A stretch of 25,592 nucleotides of DNA. Origin: Purshia tridentata. Its lineage: Eukaryota > Streptophyta > Magnoliopsida > Rosales > Rosaceae. Shown in pieces: positions 9,001 to 19,600 of the stretch. A program made the position numbers and the translations under genes. Every line of letters begins with the position of its first letter. Position 1 is the stretch's first letter. Below the pieces are notes generated by a model, which saw only the letters and a list, made by a program, of their open reading frames with translations, did no database searches and was not told where the DNA came from. The stretch covers positions 1-25,592 of the forward strand of contig QANT01001687.1 in the NCBI GenBank assembly GCA_003254885.1, given 5' to 3'.

Positions 9001-10370
9001 TGTCTACATACTAATGGTAGGTTCTAAGAAAAATTTCATAATGGTTAATAATATAAATAAAAATCAATTTTTATTTCTTTTCTTAAATACTTGTTATGTT
9101 TTTGAAATAATTGGGAATTGAGATTGAGAAAAAAAAATATAAAAATTTGAATGAAATACTAAATGGCAAAACTTCTTTATAAAAAAGATTTATTATCTAT
9201 TTTACCTTTTGTAATTGTATAGTTGTCTTATTTTACCTCTGTAACCTCTCAACAGAACTATATGAGATAAAACTCTGTCCTATGAACAGGACAAGACAGG
9301 TTAGTATCATCATGGACCACCTTTTGAGCAGAGAACATAAATCTAGTTATTTAGGACTATAATCTCAAATAACTGTTCAGTTCTAAATTCTTAATAAACT
9401 CAGCAAAATATATAGAACATGAGATCATTGTCCCTTTTAATTGCTTAATTCTGTCAAATTCTGTCCTCCAAACGTGGTTCGCTTAGTACCTAATGCAATT
9501 CGAATGCAACCGATGGCCCAATAACCTTTTCTTGGAATTGGAGCTTTATTGCCTTTGACAATCTACCTCTGTGTTGTTAGCAGCTTTTACTTTGTTTTGT
9601 TTTACCTCTTTCTCAGGCTTTAGTCTCCCATTGACGTCCTACAAAAATCATAAATGAAGGTCACATTTTTCAGGTCGTAATTGCACAACTCCATCTATAA
9701 AATATAAAATGAGTGGGATCAGGATTCGCCTCAAATAATTGATTCCATGTTGACAAATAGCAGTGTCCTTGACAAGGTTCTTAATTTTCAATATATATTA
9801 ATTTCTTGTGAAAAGAATGTGAATACATTATATCTAATTCACATTAGTACGTGCACATATCGAACAAAATATGCACCACCAATAGTTGACCGTATATAAT
9901 TTTGCGTGAACCACGAAATATACTTGTATATACACTAGTCTGCAGTACTGATGGCATTAATCTAACTCTTCACAATATCGTATTTGCTTATACATAATTT
10001 CTGAAAACAAATATATATATAAACTTTCTATATTTAGCAAACAAAAGCATGAGAAAACATGTCCAAGTTTGGTATCTGAACTCTAATTTATCCCAATTGC
10101 ATACTCAATCTTTTACTTTGTTTCTAATAAGTATCAAATCCTAATTTCATTAATTCAAATTCTAATTCGGTCAGTCAACATAGTAGAAGATAATGGTAAT
10201 TAAGTGTTTTTATAAGCTTTAAAAAACAACATTATAAAAATAAAGATTAGATAAATGAAGAAGAAAAAGGAAGAGGAGGAGATGGCTTTTTAAGCTTTCA
10301 GCTTCGGCATTCTTTCAGTATTTTCCAACATTTTTTTTCTCTTCCATGCTCTTTATTGGTTTTTTTTTTA
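9001..10370. other. Gene-poor spacer
   Basis: AT-rich sequence on both strands with only short open frames. I recognise no protein, RNA gene or transposon border. Confidence 0.4.
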
Positions 10371-10502
10371 TTATTATTATTATTATGGATTTGACAAGTA
10401 AAAGAAGAAGAGGAGGATCAGGCACATAGGTAGTAGTTTTCTTCTTCTTCTTTTTTTTAAATATATTATTTTATGGATTTGGAACAATAAAAGAAGAAGA
10501 AT
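10362..10502. repeat. Degenerate tandem duplication with TTA and AAG microsatellites
   Basis: A block made of TTTTTTTTATTATT, TTATGGATTTG, ACAA/ACAAT and AAAAGAAGAAGA occurs twice, at about 10362-10410 and 10450-10502, with small differences. The flanking simple repeats suggest slippage-driven duplication. Confidence 0.55.
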
Positions 10503-11216
10503 AAAGCGGGTCACATTCTCTAACCAAAAAGAACTTACCAACTGGAGCCAACAATAATATGACATCCTCTTTTGAATGGTTAACCATTAAGTACGCTTAA
10601 AGAAAGTCTAACTCCACTATAAAAGGTAAATATATAAACTGCATATGCAGCAAGTTACGCGCCCTATTGGGCTGCTAAGAAATTCAAAACAAGAAACCCA
10701 TTAAATTATTCTCTATTGACGCGAGAAGAAAAATGTTCCGAGCATGGAGTATATTGGTAGGAAAGTCTGATGTGATTTATTTACTGAATCAAGAATGATT
10801 GCAGTTCAATTAGAAAAAATAAGTTATTAACTAGTGACTCAGTTATAAGACAATGGGCACGCACTATATGAATGACCAATATTTGTCAACTTGTGATCAA
10901 TAAACTGAGGGACATGAGAGTTGTTGATCGAATCCCACGTGATTATTGTTGTATGTAAAATTGAGTTAAGTCAAGATAAGACCGGGAATTATTGAGTTTG
11001 GTACATGATTATTGCACAATCGAAGTCATACTTAAGAATTAATTAATATTCGACATTTATTTCTCTTTTTTTCCCGTATATTATTGTATAACATCCCTAA
11101 CATGAACTTGTGGGAACAAATTGGAGTAACTGACCGATTCAAAACAAATAATAAAAGACTTCACAAAAAAACAAACAAATAATAAAAAGCATTACAGCAT
11201 AACATTAATAACTTAA
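10503..11216. other. Gene-poor spacer
   Basis: No recognisable coding region, transposon end or RNA gene. AT-rich, with poly-A-like words near 11166-11188. Confidence 0.4.
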
Positions 11217-11484
11217 GGCCTCGTTTGTTTGACCAGAATGTTATAATAGGAATATGATTGTATTCCATTCCTGATTATCCCGTAATGAAATGGTTTTATG
11301 AATTGTTATTCTAGTGATTGGCATAAGTTAGGAATTGAGACAAGAGAATTAAAACCCTAAACCAAAATTTTAACAATTTTCCTATAATTCCCATTTTAAT
11401 TTCATTCATCTTTATTTTTTTTAGTTTCGAAAAATATCATTCTTATATATATATAATATGTTCATGATTGTTTGCCTCATATAT

Positions 11485-12367
11485 ATATATGTTGTAACAC
11501 GAAATCTCCAAGTAGCTTGAGTCCACAAATCAACGTTCCTGTAAACATAAGAAAGAACCTTCGGAGGTAAGGGGCACCGATATGGTGCTGGCCAAAGGCT
11601 CTCTGACAGTCAAGTTAGTAAATAAGATCGATTATCAACTCAAAGCATGAGCTTAGAGCTTAGGAATTACTTACTTTGGAATGATAGTATAAGAGCGTTT
11701 ATATAGATGATGAATTAATCCTCATGGCCTTAGGATTGTAGGTTTATTAAACTTGTAATCACCGGGAAGTATAATCCATATTGGATTGAACTTCTATACT
11801 TAAATCCTTGTTTGGAGAGGATTCAAGCCATTTAATTCGTATGGGAGTTGGTTTCCCTATTCTTTTAGGAGTTCTTAGATCCTAATTATCATGAGAATAC
11901 CTTCTTTAGTTAGTTTAGGATACGTCCGCCCATTCTTGGCGCCATTCCGAACCTATCCGCGGGTCCTAAGAGTCTTTCCGGAGGTATCCAGCCTCTTTGG
12001 CACATTTTCTTGGACCCATTGGCGAGTCCGTACGCATTCGGTGCCTTTGGGTGGTTATGTGGCTGATGACCCCATGCCCCATGCATAATGGGTCCTTGAA
12101 TTCCTTGCACGCTTTATACCTCCAGTCCCTTTACACGTTATTGGAGAATGTCCATAACTTATATAGGTCTCTTAAAACGTAGGTTTCTTCTAACACCATA
12201 GGTCCTGTATTTCTATGCCTTTTGCAATGGACCTATGAGAATGGTTAGGTCCTTTCCTTTTTTCATGAGAATAGATAAGTCCTTTCCTTTTTCCATGAGA
12301 ATGGATAGGTCCCATGCTAGAATAAACCATGGTCCTATATTAGAATATTTCATGGTCCCACAATATA
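11485..12367 (-). mobile_element. Probable solo LTR, minus-oriented, in a TA tract
   Basis: An 873-bp segment (11490-12362) begins TGTTGTAACACG and ends GGTCCCACA, the TG...CA form of LTRs. It is flanked by ATATA at 11485-11489 and 12363-12367. Because both flanks are TA tracts, the 5-bp duplication is weak evidence alone. On the minus strand a TATATAAA box sits at 11705-11698, with three 30-bp repeats upstream of it, as in an LTR promoter. There is no primer-binding site or coding domain beside it, which fits an LTR left by recombination. It interrupts the inverted-end block. Confidence 0.6.
12231..12320 (-). repeat. Three 30-bp tandem repeats in the putative LTR U3
   Basis: Units at 12231-12260, 12261-12290 and 12291-12320 share ATGAGAATGGATAGGTCC with a few changes; the first two also share CTTTCCTTT. 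On the transcribed (minus) strand of the LTR they lie upstream of its TATA box, the usual place for repeated enhancer motifs. Confidence 0.65.
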
Positions 12368-12525
12368 TATATCAAAAAAAATTAAAGATAATTGATGGCC
12401 TTGTTCATTCTAGGTATCTCTGCAACTTTCCCATGTTCTTTTTTAGCAGCCAATCATTCCCATAGCAAAATGTTTTGAAAAGTTCCTCAATGAAACACCC
12501 ACATTAATCTTAAAAAAAAAAAAAA

Positions 12526-12526
12526 N
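12526..12526. other. Ambiguous base (N) in a poly-A run
   Basis: A single N sits in a run of about 27 A residues (about 12512-12538). It probably marks an unresolved homopolymer length. Confidence 0.95.
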
Positions 12527-13073
12527 AAAAAAAAAAAAGCTTCTCTCTCTCTCAAGTGTCTCTTTTTCCGCACAATCTCTACGACCCAATTCAATTTCTA
12601 TGCTTCTCTCTCAATATGCATTTATCCTTATTTGTAATGATCGATATGGGTATTTGTGTTTTGTGATTTAGAAGCTTTTCTTCTTAATTTGGGTGTTTTG
12701 CGATTAATATGGGTAAGAAATACTAAGAAAAAAAGAAGACTGATTTGGTGATGGAGAAAGAGATGTAAAAAGTGCAGCGCTTTAACTGACTTAAGCTATG
12801 GTCATCAGTAAGAAGACGAGGAAGAAAATGAGGCAGTGAGGAAGACATGAGTTATTGATAAAAGAGTATCTGTTGTAATTGTACATTCCATATGTACTAT
12901 GGAATAGAAATACCACCTTCTAGCTGGTATTTCAATTCCCCCGCTTTAGTGTAATTGGATTACAGTCAACAAAAGTCAATTTCGTGGTTTGATTACTTCC
13001 AGACCAACCAAACGCTGGAATGAAATCCTATTCCCATTCTTGACAATGGATTACGGCCAAACAAACATGGGCG

Positions 13074-13714
13074 TCTTTTTGTGTAATGTTGGCGTAACGG
13101 AATTCACAAAGGATTACTAGTGAAACCCTAGCAAGGATAATTCTGGAGTCCACCAGAAGAAATGAGAGAAAACTCAAATTTATTACGTTTCCAACTACCC
13201 TAGGTCAAAACGACCACATAAATAATACCCATGAGCCAAAACGAACCCAAATAAAATAAAGACAAAATTAAATAAAATAGTTCAAAACTTTAAAAGCAGT
13301 TTTGAGACCCGAAACAATCTCGGATGCTCAAAAAAGCCCATTAGTCACAATAAAGCAGTGAGTTGCATTCGTCTCGCAATTCCCTTAAATTTAATATATA
13401 AATCGACCATATTCAGACTTCGGAGTCTCTTCGAGTGAATAGTAAAATTCAGTTTTTGCCTTTTCATGAGTTTCGGCGTTCCAACTGCTCTTCGAAACTC
13501 ACTGCCAACCGTTCTACATCAAATGACCATGTTATTTAAGGTGGACTCTCAGCCCACGTCCAAGATGAATCCTATGTGAAATAATTTGGTGCCACAGATA
13601 CCCAGACCTCAAAGTCAGATGTTAGTTTTCTAGGATGAATGCATAATTTGAACACTTTTTGATTTTTAAAAAAAGAAAATGTTGAAGCATAAATAGCCTC
13701 CTTATTGATTGACG
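13074..13714. other. Spacer with repeat-like character
   Basis: The base composition is less AT-rich than the flanks around 13090-13560 and the text resembles degenerate LTR or transposon sequence, but I can identify no borders, domains or long frames. Confidence 0.3.
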
Positions 13715-13882
13715 ATGACTTCAACTGTAGCTTCTCTTGGAGCTAAATTTAAGTCTTTAGCAATGAAATCCTGGTTAACACTGATGGGTTTTTGGTTTAC
13801 TCAATTGAGCCTAATTCAGACGAAATCTGCAAGATTAGAGGTGGGTTTTTCTTCAAGCTCTTGGTGCTGTTGTTCAGTTGAG
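13715..13882 (+). CDS. Weak candidate first exon of a small unknown protein
   Basis: An ATG at 13715 opens 56 codons (starting MTSTVASLGAKF) that run into the strong donor GAG|GTATGT at 13882/13883. The N-terminus is rich in Ser, Thr and Lys, followed by a hydrophobic stretch. I do not recognise the protein. A later open stretch (about 14298-14486, ending in LKEAPRWF and TAG) could be a following exon, but no acceptor joins it to this exon in the same frame; the frame-compatible acceptor at 14290/14291 gives only about 21 further residues. Probably a gene remnant or chance frame. Confidence 0.2.
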
Positions 13883-14297
13883 GTATGTTTCTTACTCTTT
13901 GCTTTAGCCTTTAGCCAATATCTGAAATGTGTAATGCTTTGTGCTAATTGTTCATGTACTGAATTGAACTCTTTGGTTTGCATGGTACTTGAGATCTTTT
14001 GTACATACTAAATGTCTTGAAAAGAGAATTAGATGTTTTCTTCGGTTAAAGAAACAATGTAAGCAAGCACATTCATGTTAATTATATTACTGGAAGAGAT
14101 TAATTTTGTTGATCAATTACAAAACTAAATATTGCTAATTTTAGTTACATAGCAGTGGATGGCATATGTTACTATTCTATATGACTTGCTTATGTTTTCC
14201 TTAAATAGTGTGTTAAAAACTTAAATGTGATGATTTGTTGTCTAATGGATTATATTAAAATAGTGAGGTGGTTGATCTTGCTTGATTTTTGAGTGTG

Positions 14298-14486
14298 GAA
14301 GGAGCCGGAAGCAACAATCTGGTAATCAATGGAAAATCTCAGTTATTGCATGGTTCTGACTATTTATTATTGCACCTGATCGTATCGATTGCCAAATGTC
14401 GTGCTTTAAAGGAAGGCTTAGAAGGTGTTGCTAGAATACAGGGCTACAAGCACATCAAATTGAAAGAGGCTCCAAGATGGTTTTAG
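14298..14486 (+). other. Unassigned open stretch, possible exon or gene relic
   Basis: An open frame of about 60 codons follows a possible acceptor (GTGGAAG). It has a balanced composition, with LKEGLEGVARIQGYKHIKL near the end, which reads more like real protein than most AT-rich frames here. I recognise no family, and it is not joined in frame to the candidate exon at 13715. Confidence 0.2.
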
Positions 14487-14639
14487 GTAGTGTCTGATCT
14501 GACACAGCCACACAGGTTCTATTTCGAGTATGCAGAGCTAAAGCATATTTGCATGGAAGCTCTCAAACTAATGCTAATTAATGCTTTAGTCCTTTATGGT
14601 CTTTTTTGTATATAGTGTACGTGTGCTGTCTTTACTCTC

Positions 14640-15062
14640 TGTAATTGATCAAGACATAGACTTGTAGTAAGAAAAAAAGTAATTCAGCTGAATCAAGTTA
14701 AAAAAAGAAAGAAAAGTTGCTGAACCTCCCTATATTTCTCTGTTAAACCTCTTCATCATTTTAATTTTCTCTGTTATTGCTGTGTCTTACTATTGTGCTA
14801 CCAAGAGTGCAGGATCTCCTCCAAGTCAAGAACTCTAATCCAACATTTGGTATCAGACCTCTCTAAGATCAACTCTGCTGGGCGTTTGTGAGATCTACAA
14901 GATGGGAAAATTCAATTTGAAACTCTATATCGAAAAAGATATAAAAGAAGGCTACAAGTTCAAGTAGTAATGGTGATCTCAAAACTCCAAAATTCAATGG
15001 GAAAAACTTTGTTTTTTTGGAGAATCAATGAGAACCATCTTTATCTCACATAATCTGTAATA
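14640..15062 (+). mobile_element. Copia-type retrotransposon remnant (LTR end, primer site, gag start)
   Basis: The putative LTR ends in CAACA at 14841-14845, followed by TT and TGGTATCAGA (14848-14857), the initiator Met tRNA primer-binding core. About 110 bases further, after a region with stops, an open stretch encodes SSNGDLKTPKFNGKNF (about 14961-15011), the type of N-terminus seen in Copia gag proteins; a +1 shift then gives FWRINENHLYL. The frame is thus broken and the rest of gag-pol is missing. The left LTR border is not identified. Confidence 0.5.
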
Positions 15063-15153
15063 ACATAGATTTTTTTTTTTAATAAAATTTTGAGTATATA
15101 GTTTAAATTCATTACATTTATATTTATACATATTAAATATTCAATTTTAATAT

Positions 15154-15941
15154 ATATATGTTGATGCAAAAAACTGGATGTTTTTTGAACCAACGTGGAT
15201 GAGGATGGGTAGACTTGGTCTTGCTCCTTTCTATCTTGAATCTTTGATAATTCCTGTACGAAAATGGAGAACAACAGTAGGAACTTACACCAGTGAGGTG
15301 TTAGCTAAGAACCCTCCGGTGTGTAAGTTAGAAAACATTAAGGAAATCACGTGATTAATCTCAAGAGCTAGGCTTGAAATCAATCCAGATGATATTTGTT
15401 TTCTGTCTATTTTCTCTTTCTTTTCGATCTCCCTTAAAGTGGGAGAAATGGGCTATTTATAGGCAAAATACCAGATACCTGCATGGAGATAGGCGGTTGT
15501 CACTGGGCCACGTGGAGACATCTGTGTCGTTCATCTCACCCACTAGGCCACTTGATCATTAAATGCAGGCATGGTAGGTTGGTGAAGGGACGAAGCAACT
15601 GTCAAGTCATGCCATCCCTGTGTCAGATAGAAGACTTTTGTGCACTCAACATTTGAATGGATATCCCTTGGAGAATGTGTACGGCAGGTCGATGCCGACA
15701 TAATCTTTATGAGACCGACCCGACCTGAATTACTACCGAACTGACCCAAGAAACTGATCTTGGAAGTCGGGCGGATCCAACGTACTGCTACTCGGTCTAG
15801 CCGATCTCTGAGTTCGGCTCGGCCTAACATACTCGGAGTTAAGTCATTCCTTGGGTCAATGGTCAATGCGATGAACAGGGGACAGGTGTCAGGTATCCAC
15901 CCGTGGACTATACGGATGCCGATCCGAGCGCCAACAATATA
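15154..15941 (-). mobile_element. Probable solo LTR, minus-oriented, gypsy-like
   Basis: A 778-bp segment (15159-15936) starts TGTTG and ends CAACA, flanked by ATATA at 15154-15158 and 15937-15941 (again a TA context, so only modest support). On the minus strand it has a canonical TATAAATAG at 15461-15453 and, upstream of that, a palindromic G-box CCACGTGG (15508-15515). Its interior is clearly more GC-rich than the surroundings, and its minus-strand 3' end (TTTTTTGCATCAACA) resembles plant Ty3/gypsy LTR ends. No internal domain adjoins it. Confidence 0.62.
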
Positions 15942-16500
15942 TATACACGATTATTTACTATTTCACCATTTGAAAATATTTCGAATTCTTATATCACCGT
16001 CTAAAGTTTATTTTGTATCACTTTATCTCATAAAATTAATTTTTGAGCATTAATGTATTCCTATTTAATATTTTTCTACTTTTATATAGCTCTGACTCAA
16101 AAAAACACACGAAAAATTCTTACAAACTTATCTTGATTATTACTAATTTATTATAGGATCAAATTACTAATTTTTCTCTGACTATATTAAAATTTTCAAA
16201 CTTATCACTTTGATCCCATAAAGAAAAATAAAATGTTCAAATTATTAAAAATTAAATGAAATAGGCCTATTGGTCTCATCCCACCAGTAAGTTTAAATAT
16301 TTGATTCTTGCCCAAAAAAAAAAGGTTTAAATATTTGATTATATATATATATTTATATATTGGCCAATTAACTAGAGTCTAGAAGAATATTTATGCTGAA
16401 GAAAGTTTTAATTTCGAGAAAATATTGGGGGCATATTGGTCCATATAAATGAAAACAGGCTTTGTTTCGTAAATTCCGCCATGAGGCCCATGACAAAGCT
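15942..16500. other. AT-rich spacer upstream of the RINGv gene
   Basis: Runs of A/T and a TA microsatellite (about 16339-16358) without coding potential. It presumably includes part of the promoter of the gene at 16615. Confidence 0.4.
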
Positions 16501-16510
16501 CCCACCTTTT

Positions 16511-16515
16511 TATAA
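16511..16515 (+). promoter_or_regulatory. Candidate TATA box of the RINGv gene
   Basis: TATAA after a T run, about 100 bases before the ATG. The leader between them is a CT microsatellite, a common arrangement in plant housekeeping promoters. Confidence 0.4.
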
Positions 16516-16531
16516 CACACCCACTCGGTCA

Positions 16532-16560
16532 CTCTCTCTCTCTTTCTCTCTCTCTCTCTC
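16532..16560 (+). repeat. CT microsatellite in the 5' leader
   Basis: CTCTCTCTC runs interrupted by a TTT, 55-83 bases before the start codon of the RINGv gene. Such Y-rich leader tracts are frequent near plant transcription starts. Confidence 0.8.
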
Positions 16561-16614
16561 ATGTGCTTTATTTAGAGAGAGAAACGCAAACAGTGGTCAG
16601 CGGAGTGTGCGACA

Positions 16615-19600
16615 ATGGTGGACGAGTTCATGGTCTGCGTGGACCGAATCATAGCCTCGACTTGTTTCGACTCGGTCAATGGTGAGAAACCACACAGTAC
16701 TACAAGTACTGAGTCAAGCATAACTGTTGAGAATGTTGCTTTGAAAAAGAAGAATGGTGGAGAAGGGTGTTCTTCAAATAAGGCAACAGAGGCTGTGGAG
16801 TGTAGGATATGTCAGGAGGAAGATGAAGTCCATGCAATGGAGGTTCCTTGTGCCTGTAATGGCACTCTCAAGGTCTTTTTCTTTTGCCTTTTGGGTTTTT
16901 TCATACAAATTTTTTAACTTTTTAATGTTTAGTGTTCCATGTTGATGTGGGGTTGTTTTTTTAATTCTCTTTTAAAAAATTTTTAATGTTGTTCCTGGGC
17001 TTTGGTTTTTCTTGAGTTAGTGGGTGGTTGGGTTTAGCAGGTGAGGTTTTGGTGTTATGATTATTTATTTTGTCTTTTGCTGTGTTTTTGCTGTGTCTTT
17101 GACTGACTGTCTCACCTCATATGGTTCTCTATTGTGTACTTACAAGAAATGAAGGGGTCTTTCTTGTTAGACCTGCAACGTCTTGGGTTTTCTTGGTCAT
17201 TGTTTGGACTGCATTTTTGTTCACCATACCATGATGCTATAGTTTTTTTCCCCCCTGGACAAATGGGTTTCTTCTTTTGTTTTTTTTCTTTTTGTGGTTT
17301 CATCCCTTGCTTTTCATCTGCAGTGGCATCTCATATCTTCAATTTTGCATAAATATTGCTATGGAGTGTGGAATTATATCAGAACTGTCAAATGCATCAT
17401 TTATGAATGGATATGAATATTGCATATCAATTTCCTTCTTTATCAGTTCTTATTTTGCAAGTTTTCTGCTGAAGCTATTTCTCCTTGGCATGTAGTTTGC
17501 TCATAGGAAGTGTATACAGAGATGGTGTAATAAAAAAGGTGATATAACCTGTGAAATTTGCAACCAGGTTGGTGCTATTTAGCTAAACTATGCTGGTAAT
17601 TCATTTTGTGCTTATCGNTAGCAGGTGAGGTTTTGGTGTTATGATTATTTATTGTGTCTTTTGGTGTTTTTTTGCTGCGTCTTTGACTGACTGACTCTCT
17701 CACCTCATATGGTTCTCTATTGTGTACTTACAAGAAATGAAGGCTTCTTCCTTGTTAGACCTGCAACGTCTTGGGTTTTCTTGGTCATTGTTTGGACTGC
17801 ATTTTTGTTCACCATACCATGATGCTATAGTTTTTTTTTTTTTTTTTCCTGGACAAATGGGTTTGTTCTTTTGTTTTTTTTTCTTTTTGTGGTTTCATCC
17901 TCTGCTTTGCATCTGTAGTGGCATCTCATATCTTCAATTTTGCATAAATATTGCCATGGAGTGTGGAATTATATCAGAATTGTCAAATGCATCATTTATG
18001 AATTGATATGAATATTGCATATCAATTTCCTTCTTTATCAGTTCTTACTTTTCAAGTTTTCTGCTGAAGCTATTTCACCTTGGCATGTAGTTTGCTCATA
18101 GGAAGTGTATACAGAGATGGTGTAATAAAAAAGGTGATATAACCTGCGAAATTTGCAACCAGGTTGGTGCTATTTAGCTAAACTATGCTGGTAATTCATT
18201 TTGTGCTTATCGTGGAAGTAAGAGCATGCCTAATTTAAAGAATAACTCAAGTGGCTGTACACTATAATAGGTTTTTTCACCAAACTATTCCCTTCCACCG
18301 AGGAGCAATGATGTCATGGCAATTGATATCAGGTAACTTCAAGACTTCATCACTTGGATATGATAACCTCTTTTGAGTTCTATGAATAATATAAATTTTG
18401 TCTTTCTTATCAAAATATAATATTCTCATGATATGGAACCCTGCTAGTGTCCTTTCACAAAAAATAACGCGGACTTGGTTATGTTCAATACCATTCTTTT
18501 TAAAATCATAAATTGTCCTAGATCTCTTGGAATCTTTCTAAATCCAGAAGATGCTAACACATTGTAGAGACTGAGTGCTTTAGTGGTGTTGGACTTATGT
18601 TCGCTGCTTTTGCTTTGATATGGATCTTCTTTAAAATTGAAAATGCCTTGGAAAATTTAGAAATCATGTCCAATATCCAATGCAGGAGTTGGCTGAAGGT
18701 CAAATTTAAGTGTTGTAAAATAAAGTTGGATGGACTGTTGCAGTGCTCTGTCTTTAGTCCTTATTTTGCATTTCCCCTTAAAAAAAGAAACTTATAAGAA
18801 ATATCAGATTAATCATGTTAGAAGTTAAATTGTGAACAAATTTTCAAATTGCTTACTCTTCAATTTTTCTCCAATGTTGTTGTGCAAATTGTGTATTCTG
18901 AAAATTTCCTAAACACTTGGTCATTCTCACCATGTATTTGCCTTTTTCTTGGTGGTTCAATTTATTCTTTCTTTCTTTTTTTCTTTATGAGATATTTAAG
19001 TGACTGGCCCATTTTTCTACTTGATTCAAAGACCGGACAAACCAATGTGGATAATTTGATTACTCTAAGTCTTTGTCTTTGCATCTACAGCAAGACACCA
19101 AATATTTTCTACTTAATTCATACTTAATGAGCAGATGGCACTAACAAGTCCCATACTTATCTGATATAATATGAAAAGGGAATCTTGATTTTCCTCTTGC
19201 ATTTGCTACATATACAAATGACATCAAAGACTGTCTCGTATAAAAGTAAAATCATGGAAATCCTTTGGGGATACAGGCATGTTCATGTGTCGTAGACAAT
19301 ACAGATGGCGGGATTGGTCTTTGTCATTCATAAATGATAAATGTGACACTGCATTTATAGTGCCAACACATATTTTCTTGTCATTAGACTGATTTTTAAT
19401 TTGATATGTTAGAGTAAATTTCAAAGGCAGTCAAAAATTTTCTTCTGAATTTTCTAACCGCAAACATCATAGGAAATCCTGAATAGATTTGGCCAGGGCA
19501 TTCAAATGAATTTTAGTTAGAGGCCTACTTTGGTTGAAATTATTTTACCATCATGTGACTCTTAATATGAATTTTTGAATAATTACCTAATGATTCGAAA

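Larger units (their letters stand above)
11217..13073. mobile_element. Block with imperfect inverted ends, possible DNA transposon
   Basis: The left end reads GGCCTCGTTTGTTTGACC. The reverse complement of the right end reads GCCCATGTTTGTTTGGCC, with further patchy matching (GGAATA, CATTCC) over the next 50 bases. Such G-rich ends followed by GTTTG are seen in PIF/Harbinger-like and some other plant DNA transposons. TAA precedes the left end but is not found after the right end, so the class and exact borders are uncertain. No transposase is visible. A solo LTR (11490-12362) is nested inside. Confidence 0.4.
17035..18212 (+). repeat. ~590-bp tandem duplication spanning RINGv exon 2
   Basis: Copy 1 is 17035-17617 and copy 2 is 17619-18212. 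Both start TAGCAGGTGAGGTTTTGGTG and end CTTATCG, and they match almost base for base apart from scattered substitutions and homopolymer length changes (for example CCCCCC against a T run near 17252 and 17831). The only base between them is an N at 17618. Each copy contains exon 2 and parts of its flanking introns. Confidence 0.95.

Noticed and set aside
11891..12182. Overlapping frames on both strands near 12000
   Set aside because: They lie in the non-coding probable LTR and show no retroviral or cellular protein motif.
15543..15866. 107-codon minus-strand frame
   Set aside because: It lies within the GC-richer probable LTR; no recognisable domain, and the LTR structure explains the region.
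17112..18006. Frames encoding MYLQEMK... on the plus strand and a Lys-rich minus frame
   Set aside because: They appear in both copies of RINGv intron 1 and are full of homopolymer-coded residues; intronic.
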